Origin: Flavobacterium sp. LC2016-13
GTDB taxonomy: Bacteria; Bacteroidota; Bacteroidia; Flavobacteriales; Flavobacteriaceae
NCBI RefSeq assembly: GCF_009707955.1
Contig: NZ_WMDQ01000003.1
Location: 248,001-312,000 of the forward strand
Length of the DNA stretch: 64,000 bases
Direction of reading: 5' to 3'
Shown here: in pieces, positions 42,878-52,886 of the stretch
How positions within the stretch are numbered: the stretch's first letter is position 1
Layout: each line of letters begins with the position of its first letter
The notes under the pieces: generated by a model
Told to the model about the DNA's origin: nothing
Database searches by the model: none
What the model saw: only the letters and a program-made list of their open reading frames with translations
Program-made: the position numbers and the translations under genes

Positions 42878-45800
42878 ATGACATTTTCTATACCCAATTT
42901 AAGAAAAATTCTATTTTTCTTAGCCCTGCTTTTATCCTGTTTTAAAGGTTTTTCTCAAAATAAATTAATCACTTTAAACGTAAAGAACAAACCTATAAGT
43001 TTGATAATCAAATCGATTGAAGAACAAAGTGATTTTAGGATTATTTATAATGCCAGAAAAATTGATGCTGATCAATTGGCTGATATTAATGTTCAGAATG
43101 CGACTTTAGAAACGGCTTTAACGCAGTTATTCAACGGTAAAAACATTTCATTTTATATTCAGAAAAAACAGGTTTTATTAACCAACGCTGCTCCTGCTGA
43201 AACTTCTAATACGCAGGAAACAGAAAGATTTATTAGTGGAATTGTTTATAATGCAAAAGATAAACTTCCGCTTCCGGGAGCAACAATACGTGTTCTTGGC
43301 ACCGGAATGGGCGCAATAACAGACTTTAACGGTAAATTTGTTTATCAGTTAAAAGGAAATAATATTCAAAACATTGTGCTTGAAGTTTCATTTTTAGGAA
43401 TGCAGACTCAGACTCAAAAAGCAGATCATAAAACAACGTTTGTTTTTAATCTTGAAGAAATAACGGATGAATTAAATCCGGTTGTAATCACTTCATCTTA
43501 CGGAACTACAAAACTAAAAGAGGAAATTGTTGGGAGTATTTCTACTTTAAATGCGAAGGATATTGCCGTAGAACAGGCTTCTGAAAGTTTTGACAAAATG
43601 ATTACGGGGCAAATTGCCGGAGTTTTAGTTGAAAACACTTCGGGTGTTGGTGGTCCCGTAAAGATTAATATTCGTGGACAAGGAACTTTACCTTCGTTTA
43701 CAAATGCAAGAACGGGAACTTCTACGCAACCGCTTTTTATTGTTGATGGTATTGTAATGAGTGAAGAATCTGGCTTAGACGCTACTTATTTTACCGGAAA
43801 TGGTGATTCTGCAGAGAACTTTTCTAATCCGTTAATGAAAATTGCTCCGGAAAATATCGAAAGTATTTCTGTTTTAAAAGATGCTGCCGCTGTTGGTATT
43901 TATGGTGCTGACGGTGCAAACGGTGTAATATTAATTACGACAAAAAAGGGTAAAAAAGGTAAAACGCAATTTGGCTTTTCAAATCAGCTTGGTATTTCAT
44001 CAGCAATTAATCAAATTAAATATTTAAACGGAGAACAATATACGGAGTTGCGAAACGAATATGTAAAAAATACATCTCCGGGAAGTGTGCCTACTGCTTA
44101 TAATGGTATTAATACTGATTGGTTTGATTTGCTAAACCGAACTGGTGTTTATAATAAGTATAACTTTAATGTTTCGGGATCTACATCAAAATTTTCATAC
44201 CGTACTAATATCAGCTATACAAAAATAGATGAGCCTCAAATGGGCAATAATTTGAAACAATTAAACGCTGGAATTAATTTAGGGTACAGTCATAAAAAAC
44301 TGGATATAAACTTAATGCTTAATCCTAGTTTTATTCAAAAAGATGCACCAAATATCTTTTATTCTTTTGCTTACCTTCCTACTCTTTCTCCTTATAATGC
44401 AGATGGTTCTTATTCGTATTTAGGCGCAAGCGGTGTTACGAGAGGAAATCCTCTTGCAGCTATTGAACAGAACAAAAATGAAACTAATACTTATGGCATT
44501 TTAGGAAGTTTAAATATTGGTTATCAAATTAATAAAGCCCTAAGATTCTCTACTCTTTTTGGACTTGATTATACCGATAAAGAACAAGATCGCTATTTTT
44601 CTGGTGAAAATGAAAGCGGACAGTTTCTAAGTACGTTTACATTAGGCGGAAATACTTACTCAAGATGGGGACGCAGGCTTATAAATCAAAGAAATTCTAC
44701 AAAATGGAACTGGCAGGGACAACTTTTGTTTGACAAGCAGCTGAATGAAAACCATGCTATAGATGGCGTTATTGGTTTTGAACTTGCTCAGGACAAAACA
44801 GATTTCAATTATAAATCTGCAGTTGGTTTTGTGAATCCAAATCGAATTAATGCAATTTCAGATGCTATAATTGATGATAATCCGAATACTCCGTTGGATG
44901 AGTCAAAAAACAATCAAACTTTTGGAGATGATATCAATTATAATTCGAGAGTTTCAGCATTTTCTCAGGTAAATTATAATTACAAAAAACGTTATTACTT
45001 TTTAGCCAATTTCCGTCGTGACGAAAGTTCTGTTTTTGGCGATGATACCAATGTTGCCAATAATGGCGGAGCTGGTGTAAGCTGGATTTTAAGTAATGAA
45101 AAATTTCTTAAATCGAATTCGTGGATTGATTTCTTAAAATTAAAAGCGAGTTACGGTACAACAGGAAATTCAAGAATTGGTTCTTACAGATCAAAAGGTT
45201 TGTATACGATTCATCAAAATGGTTATAACGGTCTGGATGGAGCTGTTACGGATTTACCACCAAACGGAAATTTGAGCTGGGAAAAGAACACTAAATTCAA
45301 TACCGGAATCGATTTTAATATTTTCAACAGACTTGATTTTTCTGTTGAATATTACTATAACGATTTGAGTGATTTAATTACAACTAGAGATATACCTACT
45401 GAAACAGGTTATAGTTCGCTTCAATTAAATGCTGCAAGTATGTATAATAAAGGTTTTGAATTTTCTGCAAGAATTAAATGGGTTAAAACCGATTCGTTTA
45501 AGTGGACATCTTCATTTAATATTTCAACAGTAGAAAATAAGGTTACAGATTTAAAAGGTTTAGGAAGCGATTATTCTCAGGCCGAAGTAGCTCTTGCACA
45601 AAAAGTAGGTTACAGTACTACAACAATATGGGGTATAAAATGGGTTGGAGTTGATCCTGCAACAGGAAGAGATCTTGTAGAAAAAAATGGAAAAATATAT
45701 GATGCGATGACTTACAAATCTTTATATACTATAGCAGATTGGGAACCAATTGGAGACAGTCAGCCAGATGCTTTTGGAGGTTTTTATAATAGTTTTACAT

Positions 45801-46228
45801 TTTATAACAATCTTGTTTTAGCGGTAAGAGGAGATTTTCAAATTGGAGGAGATTTCTTAGCACAAGATGTTCTTATCGATAAATACTCGAATACTTCTAA
45901 CAGAAACCTTTCTGTAAATGCAGATGATCACTGGAGAAATCCCGGAGATATTGTAACACAATCTGCAGTTGCCAATTCGCCAATCATGGCAAATCTTAGT
46001 AAATATGTTTATGATGCTACCTATATAAGATTGAGCAATATTAATTTGAGTTATAATATACCTCTGAAAAATACATTTCTGGATGCGCTTTCTGTATTTG
46101 CAGATGCCACAAATGTAGCGTATTGGTACAAAGAAAAAAGCCCAAAAGGAATGAACGGAATACGAGAGTTTAATTATACTTATCCGCAAGCCAGAACAAT
46201 CTCGCTTGGAATGAATGCTAAATTTTAA
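42878..46228 (+). CDS. SusC/RagA-like TonB receptor with STN domain
   Basis: Protein of 1116 residues: signal peptide (~1-26), STN (secretin/TonB short N-terminal) signalling domain (~30-98), a carboxypeptidase-regulatory-like domain (~113-195), plug domain with SusC-type (FDKMITGQIAGVLVEN, VSVLKDAAAVGIYGADGANGVILITTKKGK) and a barrel ending in an aromatic tail. STN presence fits control by the neighbouring FecI/FecR. SusC-type receptors import sugars, peptides or chelates larger than ~600 Da with a SusD lid. Here the substrate is unknown; the downstream peroxidase suggests haem or iron, not glycan. Confidence 0.9.
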   Translation: MTFSIPNLRKILFFLALLLSCFKGFSQNKLITLNVKNKPISLIIKSIEEQSDFRIIYNARKIDADQLADINVQNATLETALTQLFNGKNISFYIQKKQVLLTNAAPAETSNTQETERFISGIVYNAKDKLPLPGATIRVLGTGMGAITDFNGKFVYQLKGNNIQNIVLEVSFLGMQTQTQKADHKTTFVFNLEEITDELNPVVITSSYGTTKLKEEIVGSISTLNAKDIAVEQASESFDKMITGQIAGVLVENTSGVGGPVKINIRGQGTLPSFTNARTGTSTQPLFIVDGIVMSEESGLDATYFTGNGDSAENFSNPLMKIAPENIESISVLKDAAAVGIYGADGANGVILITTKKGKKGKTQFGFSNQLGISSAINQIKYLNGEQYTELRNEYVKNTSPGSVPTAYNGINTDWFDLLNRTGVYNKYNFNVSGSTSKFSYRTNISYTKIDEPQMGNNLKQLNAGINLGYSHKKLDINLMLNPSFIQKDAPNIFYSFAYLPTLSPYNADGSYSYLGASGVTRGNPLAAIEQNKNETNTYGILGSLNIGYQINKALRFSTLFGLDYTDKEQDRYFSGENESGQFLSTFTLGGNTYSRWGRRLINQRNSTKWNWQGQLLFDKQLNENHAIDGVIGFELAQDKTDFNYKSAVGFVNPNRINAISDAIIDDNPNTPLDESKNNQTFGDDINYNSRVSAFSQVNYNYKKRYYFLANFRRDESSVFGDDTNVANNGGAGVSWILSNEKFLKSNSWIDFLKLKASYGTTGNSRIGSYRSKGLYTIHQNGYNGLDGAVTDLPPNGNLSWEKNTKFNTGIDFNIFNRLDFSVEYYYNDLSDLITTRDIPTETGYSSLQLNAASMYNKGFEFSARIKWVKTDSFKWTSSFNISTVENKVTDLKGLGSDYSQAEVALAQKVGYSTTTIWGIKWVGVDPATGRDLVEKNGKIYDAMTYKSLYTIADWEPIGDSQPDAFGGFYNSFTFYNNLVLAVRGDFQIGGDFLAQDVLIDKYSNTSNRNLSVNADDHWRNPGDIVTQSAVANSPIMANLSKYVYDATYIRLSNINLSYNIPLKNTFLDALSVFADATNVAYWYKEKSPKGMNGIREFNYTYPQARTISLGMNAKF

Positions 46229-46232
46229 GACA

Positions 46233-47690
46233 ATGAAATATTTAAAATATATAACAATTGCAATCCTGATTTTTTCAGTACAAAGCTGTAGTGATTTTTT
46301 AGAACAGGAACCTGGAAAAAAAACTTCTATAGATGAACTTTTGCAGAATAAAAAAGGCGTATTAACAGCTTTAAATGGTCTTTATCGTGATGTCGAAGCC
46401 AATACAAGAGGCGAACGTTATGCAGTTTATGCTGATTTACAAGGAGGAAATATAAAGTTTACTCCCACTTCATCAGGAAGCAGCAGAGGACAAATTACGC
46501 CGGGAACTAATATTAAAGACGCATATTCTTTTGAAGATTTAGCCGATACAAGCAACTTTCAATCATTTTATGATGATGGTTATAATATCATTAATGAGGC
46601 AAATTTAATTTTAGAATATACACCATCATTAAGCGATGCGACTGATAGTGAAAAAAATGAAATAATTGCCGAAGCTTTGACTATAAGAGCTTATACACAT
46701 TTTTTATTATCATTAATCTACAGCCAAAATTACGGTTATACGCCAAATGCATCACATTTAGGTATTGTGTACAATACAGAATCTATTAAAGCAGGCTTAA
46801 AATATCCGGCAAGAAAAACGGCTGCAGAAACCTATTCTTTAATTATTAATGATTTAAAAACGGCTTTAAGTAATTATTCTGACAGTTCAGGTTTAACAGG
46901 ACCATCTTACTCATTCTTCAATAAAAATAATACAAAGGCGCTCCTTGCAAGAGTTTATCTTCATAAAAATGATTGGGCAAATGCTTATGAAACAGCAAAT
47001 AATGTCATTACAAATTCCGGTTTTACATTAGTAAATTCTTCTGATCTTATAGCACAATGGTCACAAACAGATCTTCCACTTTCTGAAACATTATTAGAAT
47101 TTTCAATTCCAAAAGATTCAGAAGGTACCGTAGGAGCATCAATGTCTTCTTATTTTGGGTATAATGGAACAAATTATGCCAAATATGTAGCATCAAATGA
47201 TTTATTAGATTTATACGAAACTAACGATTTAAGAAAGCAATTATTTTTTACTGCTTCACTTTCAACTTTAGTAAACGGTGTAATTGTTGGGGCAAATTAC
47301 AATTTTACTACAAAGTTTCAGGACAACGCTGGTTATGTAGCTTTTAGATTAAGTGAAATGTACTTAATTCGTGCCGAAGCTGCTCTTGAAACCAATAGAC
47401 CTGATCTTGCAATGGATGATATCAATACGATTCGTGCACGCGCAAATGCTACTTTACTAACAAACACAACGAATTTAAAAGATAATATTCAATTAGAAAG
47501 AAGAAAAGAATTATGCTTTGAAGGACATTTGTTTTTTGATTTGACTCGTCATCAAAAAGGAATTACCAGAAACGATGGTTGTATTGCTAACAATTGCTCC
47601 ATAACGTATCCGTCTCTAAAATTTGTACTGCCAATACCAACTTTCAATATTAATCTTAATGAAAACTTACAGCAAAATGAATCATATTAA
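46233..47690 (+). CDS. SusD/RagB-like lipoprotein
   Basis: About 485 residues from the ATG at 46233, 4 bp after the SusC stop (an upstream in-frame start at 46215 would overlap SusC). Lipobox SVQSC (Cys ~19), then the SusD fold of TPR-like helices (LEQEPGKKTSIDEL start, DGYNIINEANLILEYT, EIIAEALTIRAYTHFLL, VAFRLSEMYLIRAEAAL, RRKELCFEGHLFFDLTRH). SusD caps the SusC channel and binds substrate at the cell surface. The gene overlaps the start of the next gene by 14 bp. Confidence 0.9.
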   Translation: MKYLKYITIAILIFSVQSCSDFLEQEPGKKTSIDELLQNKKGVLTALNGLYRDVEANTRGERYAVYADLQGGNIKFTPTSSGSSRGQITPGTNIKDAYSFEDLADTSNFQSFYDDGYNIINEANLILEYTPSLSDATDSEKNEIIAEALTIRAYTHFLLSLIYSQNYGYTPNASHLGIVYNTESIKAGLKYPARKTAAETYSLIINDLKTALSNYSDSSGLTGPSYSFFNKNNTKALLARVYLHKNDWANAYETANNVITNSGFTLVNSSDLIAQWSQTDLPLSETLLEFSIPKDSEGTVGASMSSYFGYNGTNYAKYVASNDLLDLYETNDLRKQLFFTASLSTLVNGVIVGANYNFTTKFQDNAGYVAFRLSEMYLIRAEAALETNRPDLAMDDINTIRARANATLLTNTTNLKDNIQLERRKELCFEGHLFFDLTRHQKGITRNDGCIANNCSITYPSLKFVLPIPTFNINLNENLQQNESY

Positions 47691-49140
47691 GATATTCAGC
47701 ATATTAGCTCTGACAGCGTTAATTATTTCTTGTTCAAAAGATGATTATAAATTAGGCTCAGAAATCGATCCTCATTTAAGGTTTAATTTTTTGGTGAAAA
47801 GTGATAATACACCTTTAGAATATCCTGCAATAAACGCAGCTTTAGTTCCTCAGTCGACTTATGTAAACAAATCTATAAAAACATTAAAAGTTCCTGTTGC
47901 ACTAACAACACATTCTTTAAAAGATGCGGTTACGGCTAATTTTAGCACTAAAATAGTTGGTGACAGTGAAGGTTTTAGATTAAATCCGGTTAACGAACTT
48001 GTTTTTCAGGGAAATAAATTAACGGATACTATTTTTATTTCTTTTGATAAAAGATGGGCAGCCAATCAAAGTATTACTTTAAAACTTGAAACAGTATCAG
48101 ATCCTGCTATTCATATTGGAAATTTAAATACTGAATATGTAAATGATACTTTCAAAATTGATTTAGCTACAATAGCAACTAATTATACATTTCCTGTAAA
48201 CCGATTTGTTATTAAAGGAGAAGCTGGTGAAAAATTCGATTTTGAAGTAAATTTCCCAAATGGATATTTTCCTTCTGAAATGGAAAATCTTGAGATTTTT
48301 AAATTTTTAGATGGATTTAATTATTCCCTAACTCATGATGATTTTAAAGAAAACAGCAATTCGGTTACTTATCATTTTACCCTTTTAGAAAACATTCAAA
48401 ATGATGATGTTTATTATGAATCGAGTATTTCGCTGGTAAATGCCGGAGATTACACGGCAACAGGAAATATAATTCTTCAGATTGTAAAACCTATCAAATC
48501 TACAAGAGATATAAATGCAAATCCTGCATCTAAGTTTTATGATTTATCAAATCAGTTTTACCTGACTTATGGCGAAACATGGTTTGACAAAAGTGGTGTT
48601 TGTGCCTGGCAGGCTTATAATGCCTTTACATTTCCTATTGTAGTTACAAAAGATCATGAAAATGCTATTTTATACAGCGATAAGGGAACTGCAAACCCTA
48701 ATGATGATGTTTATCACGACGCCTTCAGAATTGGATTTAATGTTGCTTCAGGAACAAATACTACAAATTCATTCAACTTAAAAAGATGGTTTAGCAATGA
48801 AAGTACAACCGGAGCAAATTCTCCTGGTTTCAACATTACATCGGCTTTAGAATTTTTCCCTGAAAATGGAAACAGTAAAACAAACGGAAATGTTTTAGTA
48901 ATTCCACAATACATTACCATTATGGGAACTAATAAAAATAGTCACAGCATTGCTATTTCGGGAGCCGGAACATACAAAGAAATCAGTACAGGTTTATTTG
49001 AAATTTCTTTTGAATTAAAACTAACTAATGATGAACTTTTTGGAGGAACCGTTACTGCACAATATAAAATGTACAATAACAAAACTTACCCAAAACCGAC
49101 AGCGTTAAGTATTGATTGTCCAAAAGAAGTTGATCTTTAA
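47677..49140 (+). CDS. DUF4843-type surface lipoprotein
   Basis: About 487 residues from the ATG at 47677, which overlaps the end of susD by 14 bp. Lipobox LIISC (Cys ~14). The N-terminal region (YKLGSEIDPHLRFNFLVKSD) and strand pattern match DUF4843, found downstream of susCD in loci for proteins or small molecules. The C-terminal half contains a second beta domain. Likely a surface-exposed binding partner of the SusCD complex. Function otherwise unknown. Confidence 0.75.
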   Translation: MNHIKIFSILALTALIISCSKDDYKLGSEIDPHLRFNFLVKSDNTPLEYPAINAALVPQSTYVNKSIKTLKVPVALTTHSLKDAVTANFSTKIVGDSEGFRLNPVNELVFQGNKLTDTIFISFDKRWAANQSITLKLETVSDPAIHIGNLNTEYVNDTFKIDLATIATNYTFPVNRFVIKGEAGEKFDFEVNFPNGYFPSEMENLEIFKFLDGFNYSLTHDDFKENSNSVTYHFTLLENIQNDDVYYESSISLVNAGDYTATGNIILQIVKPIKSTRDINANPASKFYDLSNQFYLTYGETWFDKSGVCAWQAYNAFTFPIVVTKDHENAILYSDKGTANPNDDVYHDAFRIGFNVASGTNTTNSFNLKRWFSNESTTGANSPGFNITSALEFFPENGNSKTNGNVLVIPQYITIMGTNKNSHSIAISGAGTYKEISTGLFEISFELKLTNDELFGGTVTAQYKMYNNKTYPKPTALSIDCPKEVDL

Positions 49141-49213
49141 GTTTTAAATAAAAAATAAATTAGTTTCAAGTTGATGCAGAACATGAAACCTGAAACTTAA
49201 AACAAAAAACAAA

Positions 49214-50356
49214 TTGAAAAAAATAATTTTCCCTATTCTATTCCTACTGATTTTAACTGCTTACAAAAGCGTTGAACAACCGGATTATATTGATATTACA
49301 GAATTGCGAAAACTGTATTCCAGTGGAGATTCATCGAAATGGCCCGCTGCAGCATTACATGAAAGCATAGACAAAAAAGCATTTCAGGATATTGGAGTGC
49401 TTTCTGCTGTTCCATATCCTGAGTATAATCCGTATTCGAAAGAGAAAGAAGCTTTGGGGAAAATATTATTTTTTGATCCAAGATTATCAACGAGCGGACA
49501 AATTGCCTGCGCTTCCTGCCATAATCCTGAATTGGGCTGGACAGATAATTTAACGCGTTCCTTTGGTCATGATCGTCAAACGGGAAAACGTAATTCGATG
49601 ACGATTTTAAACTCGGCGTATGCCAAAACTTTATTTTGGGACGGACGTGCATCAAGTCTTGAAGATCAGGCGCAGTTTCCGATTGGTGATCCGTTAGAAA
49701 TGAATGAAAAACTAACAATCGCGGTTGATAAAATTGCCAAAGTAAAAGGTTATAATTCTTTATTTCAAGCTGCTTTTGGAGATAAAAAAGTTTCATTGCA
49801 AAGAATTCAATATGCGATTGCCACTTTCGAAAGATCCATCAATAGTCCGAAAAGTAAATTTGATCAGTTTGTTAGCGGAAAATCTGAAGCTTACACCGAT
49901 TCACAAGTAAAAGGTCTGCATTTGTTCAGAACCAAAGCGCAATGCATCAATTGTCATAATACACCTTATTTTAGTGACAATCAGTTTCATAATGACGGAC
50001 AGACTTTATTTGGAACAAAAAATGAAGATTTCGGTCGTTATAATGTGACCAAAGATGTAAAAGATATTGGCAAATTCAGAACGCCAACGCTCCGTGAAGT
50101 TGGAAATACAAGACCGTGGATGCATCACGGACATTTTCCGTCTCTCTTAGATGTTGTTGAATTGTACAATGGCGGAAATCCTTCTCCTGTTCAGAAAAAA
50201 TATTTGGGAACCGCAAGAGATTCCCTGATTCCAAAAGTAGATCCAATGTTGAAAAAACTAGATTTAAGCAAAGATGAAATCACTGATCTTTTGGCTTTTA
50301 TAGAAACATTGAGTACGCCAACAAGAAGAATTATGATTCCGGAAATGCCAAAGTAA
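49214..50356 (+). CDS. Di-haem cytochrome c peroxidase, MauG/CcpA family
   Basis: Protein of 380 residues. Start is TTG at 49214; no ATG fits the signal sequence (KKIIFPILFLLILTAYKS). Two haem-binding motifs, CASCHN (~residue 97) and CINCHN (~residue 236), and the family landmarks LGKILFFDPRLSTSGQIACASCH, GKRNSMTILNSAY, LFWDGRASSLEDQA and FRTPTLREVGNTRPWMHHG. Periplasmic peroxidase or haem-oxidase. It ends the FecI-FecR-SusC-SusD-DUF4843 series with the same orientation, so it may process the imported substrate, for example haem or a protein-derived ligand. Confidence 0.88.
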   Translation: MKKIIFPILFLLILTAYKSVEQPDYIDITELRKLYSSGDSSKWPAAALHESIDKKAFQDIGVLSAVPYPEYNPYSKEKEALGKILFFDPRLSTSGQIACASCHNPELGWTDNLTRSFGHDRQTGKRNSMTILNSAYAKTLFWDGRASSLEDQAQFPIGDPLEMNEKLTIAVDKIAKVKGYNSLFQAAFGDKKVSLQRIQYAIATFERSINSPKSKFDQFVSGKSEAYTDSQVKGLHLFRTKAQCINCHNTPYFSDNQFHNDGQTLFGTKNEDFGRYNVTKDVKDIGKFRTPTLREVGNTRPWMHHGHFPSLLDVVELYNGGNPSPVQKKYLGTARDSLIPKVDPMLKKLDLSKDEITDLLAFIETLSTPTRRIMIPEMPK

Positions 50357-50402
50357 AAACTTAAAAATATTAGTGAATCATCCCCAGAATTCACCATTCA
50401 AA

Positions 50403-50437
50403 AGTCTATTTCATTATTTGAAATAGGCTTTTTTTAT
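50403..50437 (+). terminator. Terminator after cytochrome c peroxidase gene
   Basis: Stem AGTCTATTTCA / TGAAATAGGCT with one mismatch around TTAT, followed by a run of seven T. It closes the FecI-to-peroxidase operon 46 bp after its last stop. Confidence 0.85.
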
Positions 50438-50466
50438 TTTTCTAATGTTAAGATTTACGCAAAAGT

Positions 50467-50630
50467 GTGTCATTTCGACCAAAGGGAGAAATCACATCCA
50501 GAGAGCAACGCATTGTAAACACATAGCAAACCCGACAGTCCCGAAGCCTTGGGATTAAAAACCTGTCAGGTTTAACGGTAAACTTTGTGTACAAACGTTA
50601 TGTGATTTCTCCTCCGTCGAAATGACACAA
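50467..50630. repeat. Inverted-repeat element with GTGTCATTTCGAC arms
   Basis: A 164-bp element. Arms 50467-50497 and 50600-50630 are inverted copies with a five-base mismatch block: GTGTCATTTCGAC, then GAGAAATCACAT, against ATGTGATTTCTC, then GTCGAAATGACAC. Between the arms lies a second nested pair (AACCCGACAG... and ...CTGTCAGGTTT). No ORF. The pattern is that of a dispersed extragenic element; its target duplication, if any, is not clear. Confidence 0.6.
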
Positions 50631-50770
50631 ACTTTGTCTTAATTCATTTTTTTTGCCTTAACCAAAGAACTAATTAACTTAAAATAAAACACTTAAGCTC
50701 ATATATCCGAATTTTTAATTTGTATTTTCGTTTTAGCAAAAAAATATTTTTCCTAATAAATAAGCCAAGA

Positions 50771-52042
50771 ATGAAACACTATTTATTTTTTACAATAGTA
50801 TTTTTTCACTGCATTTGTCTCAAAGCTCAAACAGACAATCGTTACGAGGCGCTTATTGCTGAGGCGTCTTTATTTCATCTTCAAAAAGATTATAAAAATG
50901 CGATTACAGTTTTTGAAAAAGCATTTTTACTACAACAACCAGATGCATTAAATGCTTACAAAACTGCAGGAGTTTATGCTTTGGATGAAAATAAAAATGA
51001 AGCTTTTCTATATTTAAATTTAGCTTTGGATAAAGGCTGGACAGAAAATGATAATTTATTAATTGATCCTTACTTTGATTTTCTACGTAATAATTTTAAG
51101 AATGAATGGACATTAATTGTAGAGAAAGCTAAAAATAAAGAAATGCAATATGAGAAAACATTAAAATTTCCGGCATTGCGAAAAGAGATTAATTTAATGA
51201 CTATTAATGATCAAAAATTAAGGTTCAAAAAGAGTCAGACTAATAATGCTGCACAATTAGATTCAATCAATCAAGAGATTAACAATTCAGATTACAAAAA
51301 TCTGATTCGGGCCAAAGAAATTATTAAAAAATATTCCTGGCCAAAAATATCAGAAATAGGCAAAGATGGAGAAAATAATTTCTGGCTAATTATTCAACAT
51401 GGTGATCAGGACATTCTATTTCAAAGATTGGCTTTAACCGAAATGAAAAAATTACTGGCAACTACAGAAATTGATAAAGAAAATTATGCTTTTTTGTATG
51501 ATCGTGTTCAATGCAACCTCAACTATAAACAACTTTATGGAACTCAGGTCAACTGGACTGAAAATGGAAAGGCTTCTGGTTTCAGACCCATTCTAAAAGA
51601 AGATTTAGTGGATAAAAGACGAAGTAATTTGGGACTTTTACCTTTAAAAATTTATGCTCTCAATTATGGTTTTCAATACTCAAATATAGCTTCTGAACAA
51701 GCTTCAAAAAATGATAGAAAAGATATAGAAGATGCTTCAAAACTTATTACCGAAGCGCAGGATTTCTACAAAGCTAAAGAGTTTCAAAAAGTTTATGATA
51801 ATTACAACAACGCTTCTATGATTTTAGGCGGCATGTCTAGTCTGCAAAATTATGACGCTGCACTATTATTTGCCAATATTTACAACCAAAACAAAGAAGA
51901 ACAATATCGCAGTATTGCACTTGATTTTTTAACATTACTTTTTTACAGAGGCGATTTATCCAAGAAAGAATTATTGAATCAAAATGAGTTCAAAAGTTTT
52001 TATTCTGAAAAAAGATGGATCGAAATTTTTGAAAACATATAA
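50771..52042 (+). CDS. TPR / DUF6624-like secreted protein
   Basis: About 423 residues from the ATG at 50771 (an earlier in-frame start at 50720 precedes it). Signal peptide (~1-19, MKHYLFFTIVFFHCICLKAQ). Residues ~20-120 are TPR-like (ALIAEASLFHLQKDYKNAITVFEKAF, AYKTAGVYALDENKNEAFLY). Residues ~190-300 contain the DUF6624 pattern (KYSWPKISEIGKDGENNFWLIIQHGDQD, FLYDRVQCNLNYKQLYGTQ). A final TPR-like part follows. Secreted or periplasmic, function unknown. Not obviously linked with neighbours; ~410 bp from the previous gene. Confidence 0.7.
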   Translation: MKHYLFFTIVFFHCICLKAQTDNRYEALIAEASLFHLQKDYKNAITVFEKAFLLQQPDALNAYKTAGVYALDENKNEAFLYLNLALDKGWTENDNLLIDPYFDFLRNNFKNEWTLIVEKAKNKEMQYEKTLKFPALRKEINLMTINDQKLRFKKSQTNNAAQLDSINQEINNSDYKNLIRAKEIIKKYSWPKISEIGKDGENNFWLIIQHGDQDILFQRLALTEMKKLLATTEIDKENYAFLYDRVQCNLNYKQLYGTQVNWTENGKASGFRPILKEDLVDKRRSNLGLLPLKIYALNYGFQYSNIASEQASKNDRKDIEDASKLITEAQDFYKAKEFQKVYDNYNNASMILGGMSSLQNYDAALLFANIYNQNKEEQYRSIALDFLTLLFYRGDLSKKELLNQNEFKSFYSEKRWIEIFENI

Positions 52043-52236
52043 TTTATTTTTTCCTTAAATCATCTTCAAAATCCTATAAAACACACATTTCTGTTCAAAA
52101 ATTGTTTCATTTTCTAATTTGAAACCAACTTGGTACGCTTAAAAATATTTTATACAGAACTAAAATTAATTTTGCTTTAAGTTTAAAAAATATCAGTAAA
52201 AACTTACTGATAAAGAATCGAATTAAAACCAAAATT

Positions 52237-52854
52237 ATGAAAAAGTACAATCTGTTATTCGTTATTTTTTTATTTTCATTTTTTGCAACAGCGCAACAAT
52301 CAAAATCATTTTTACTTAATCTGTATGGTGGTTATACGTTTTCAGACAAAGTTGAGTACGACAATACGTATGGCTATGTAGAAGATGGTTTTGAATATGG
52401 AGCTGGTTTAGAGTATTTTTTTATCGAAAATAGTTCGGTCGAATTAAAATACAACAGGCTAGACACAAAATTGCCTTTGTACGGACCTTTAGGAACACAA
52501 ATAAATGCCGGAGATGACAAAGGTGCTATTAATTATGTTTTATTAGATTACACACATTATTTTGATACCGGTTCTAAAGCATTGCCCTATCTTGGTGCAG
52601 GTGCCGGTGTATCAATTCTTGAAACTCCTCAAAGTGGCACGGGAACTTATTTTGCATGGGAAATAAAAGGTGGCTTAAAGATCAAAACTGATTCTCCTTT
52701 ATCCGTAAACATTAATGCGTATTTACAATCGATGTCTGCCGCTGTTGGCAATAGCTATTATTGGACTTATTATGGTGTTGTTGGTGCTACTGATTATGTA
52801 TCGACATACCAATTTGGTTTAGGAATTTCTTTAAGTTATGATTTTACCAAATAA
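52237..52854 (+). CDS. Outer-membrane beta-barrel protein
   Basis: Protein of 205 residues with a signal peptide (1-20, ending ATAQ) and the small 8-stranded barrel pattern: alternating aromatic/Gly strands (LLNLYGGYTFSDKVEYDN, GFEYGAGLEYFFIENSSVELKYNRL, LPYLGAGAGVSIL, YQFGLGISLSYDF) ending in an aromatic-type C-terminus. It belongs to the OmpA/OmpX-like outer membrane protein beta-barrel group. It probably is structural or a porin-like surface protein. 32 bp before the next gene, so the two are likely one transcript. Confidence 0.8.
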   Translation: MKKYNLLFVIFLFSFFATAQQSKSFLLNLYGGYTFSDKVEYDNTYGYVEDGFEYGAGLEYFFIENSSVELKYNRLDTKLPLYGPLGTQINAGDDKGAINYVLLDYTHYFDTGSKALPYLGAGAGVSILETPQSGTGTYFAWEIKGGLKIKTDSPLSVNINAYLQSMSAAVGNSYYWTYYGVVGATDYVSTYQFGLGISLSYDFTK

Positions 52855-52886
52855 AAAAACATCTCTAAATTTTAAAAAATAAAACT

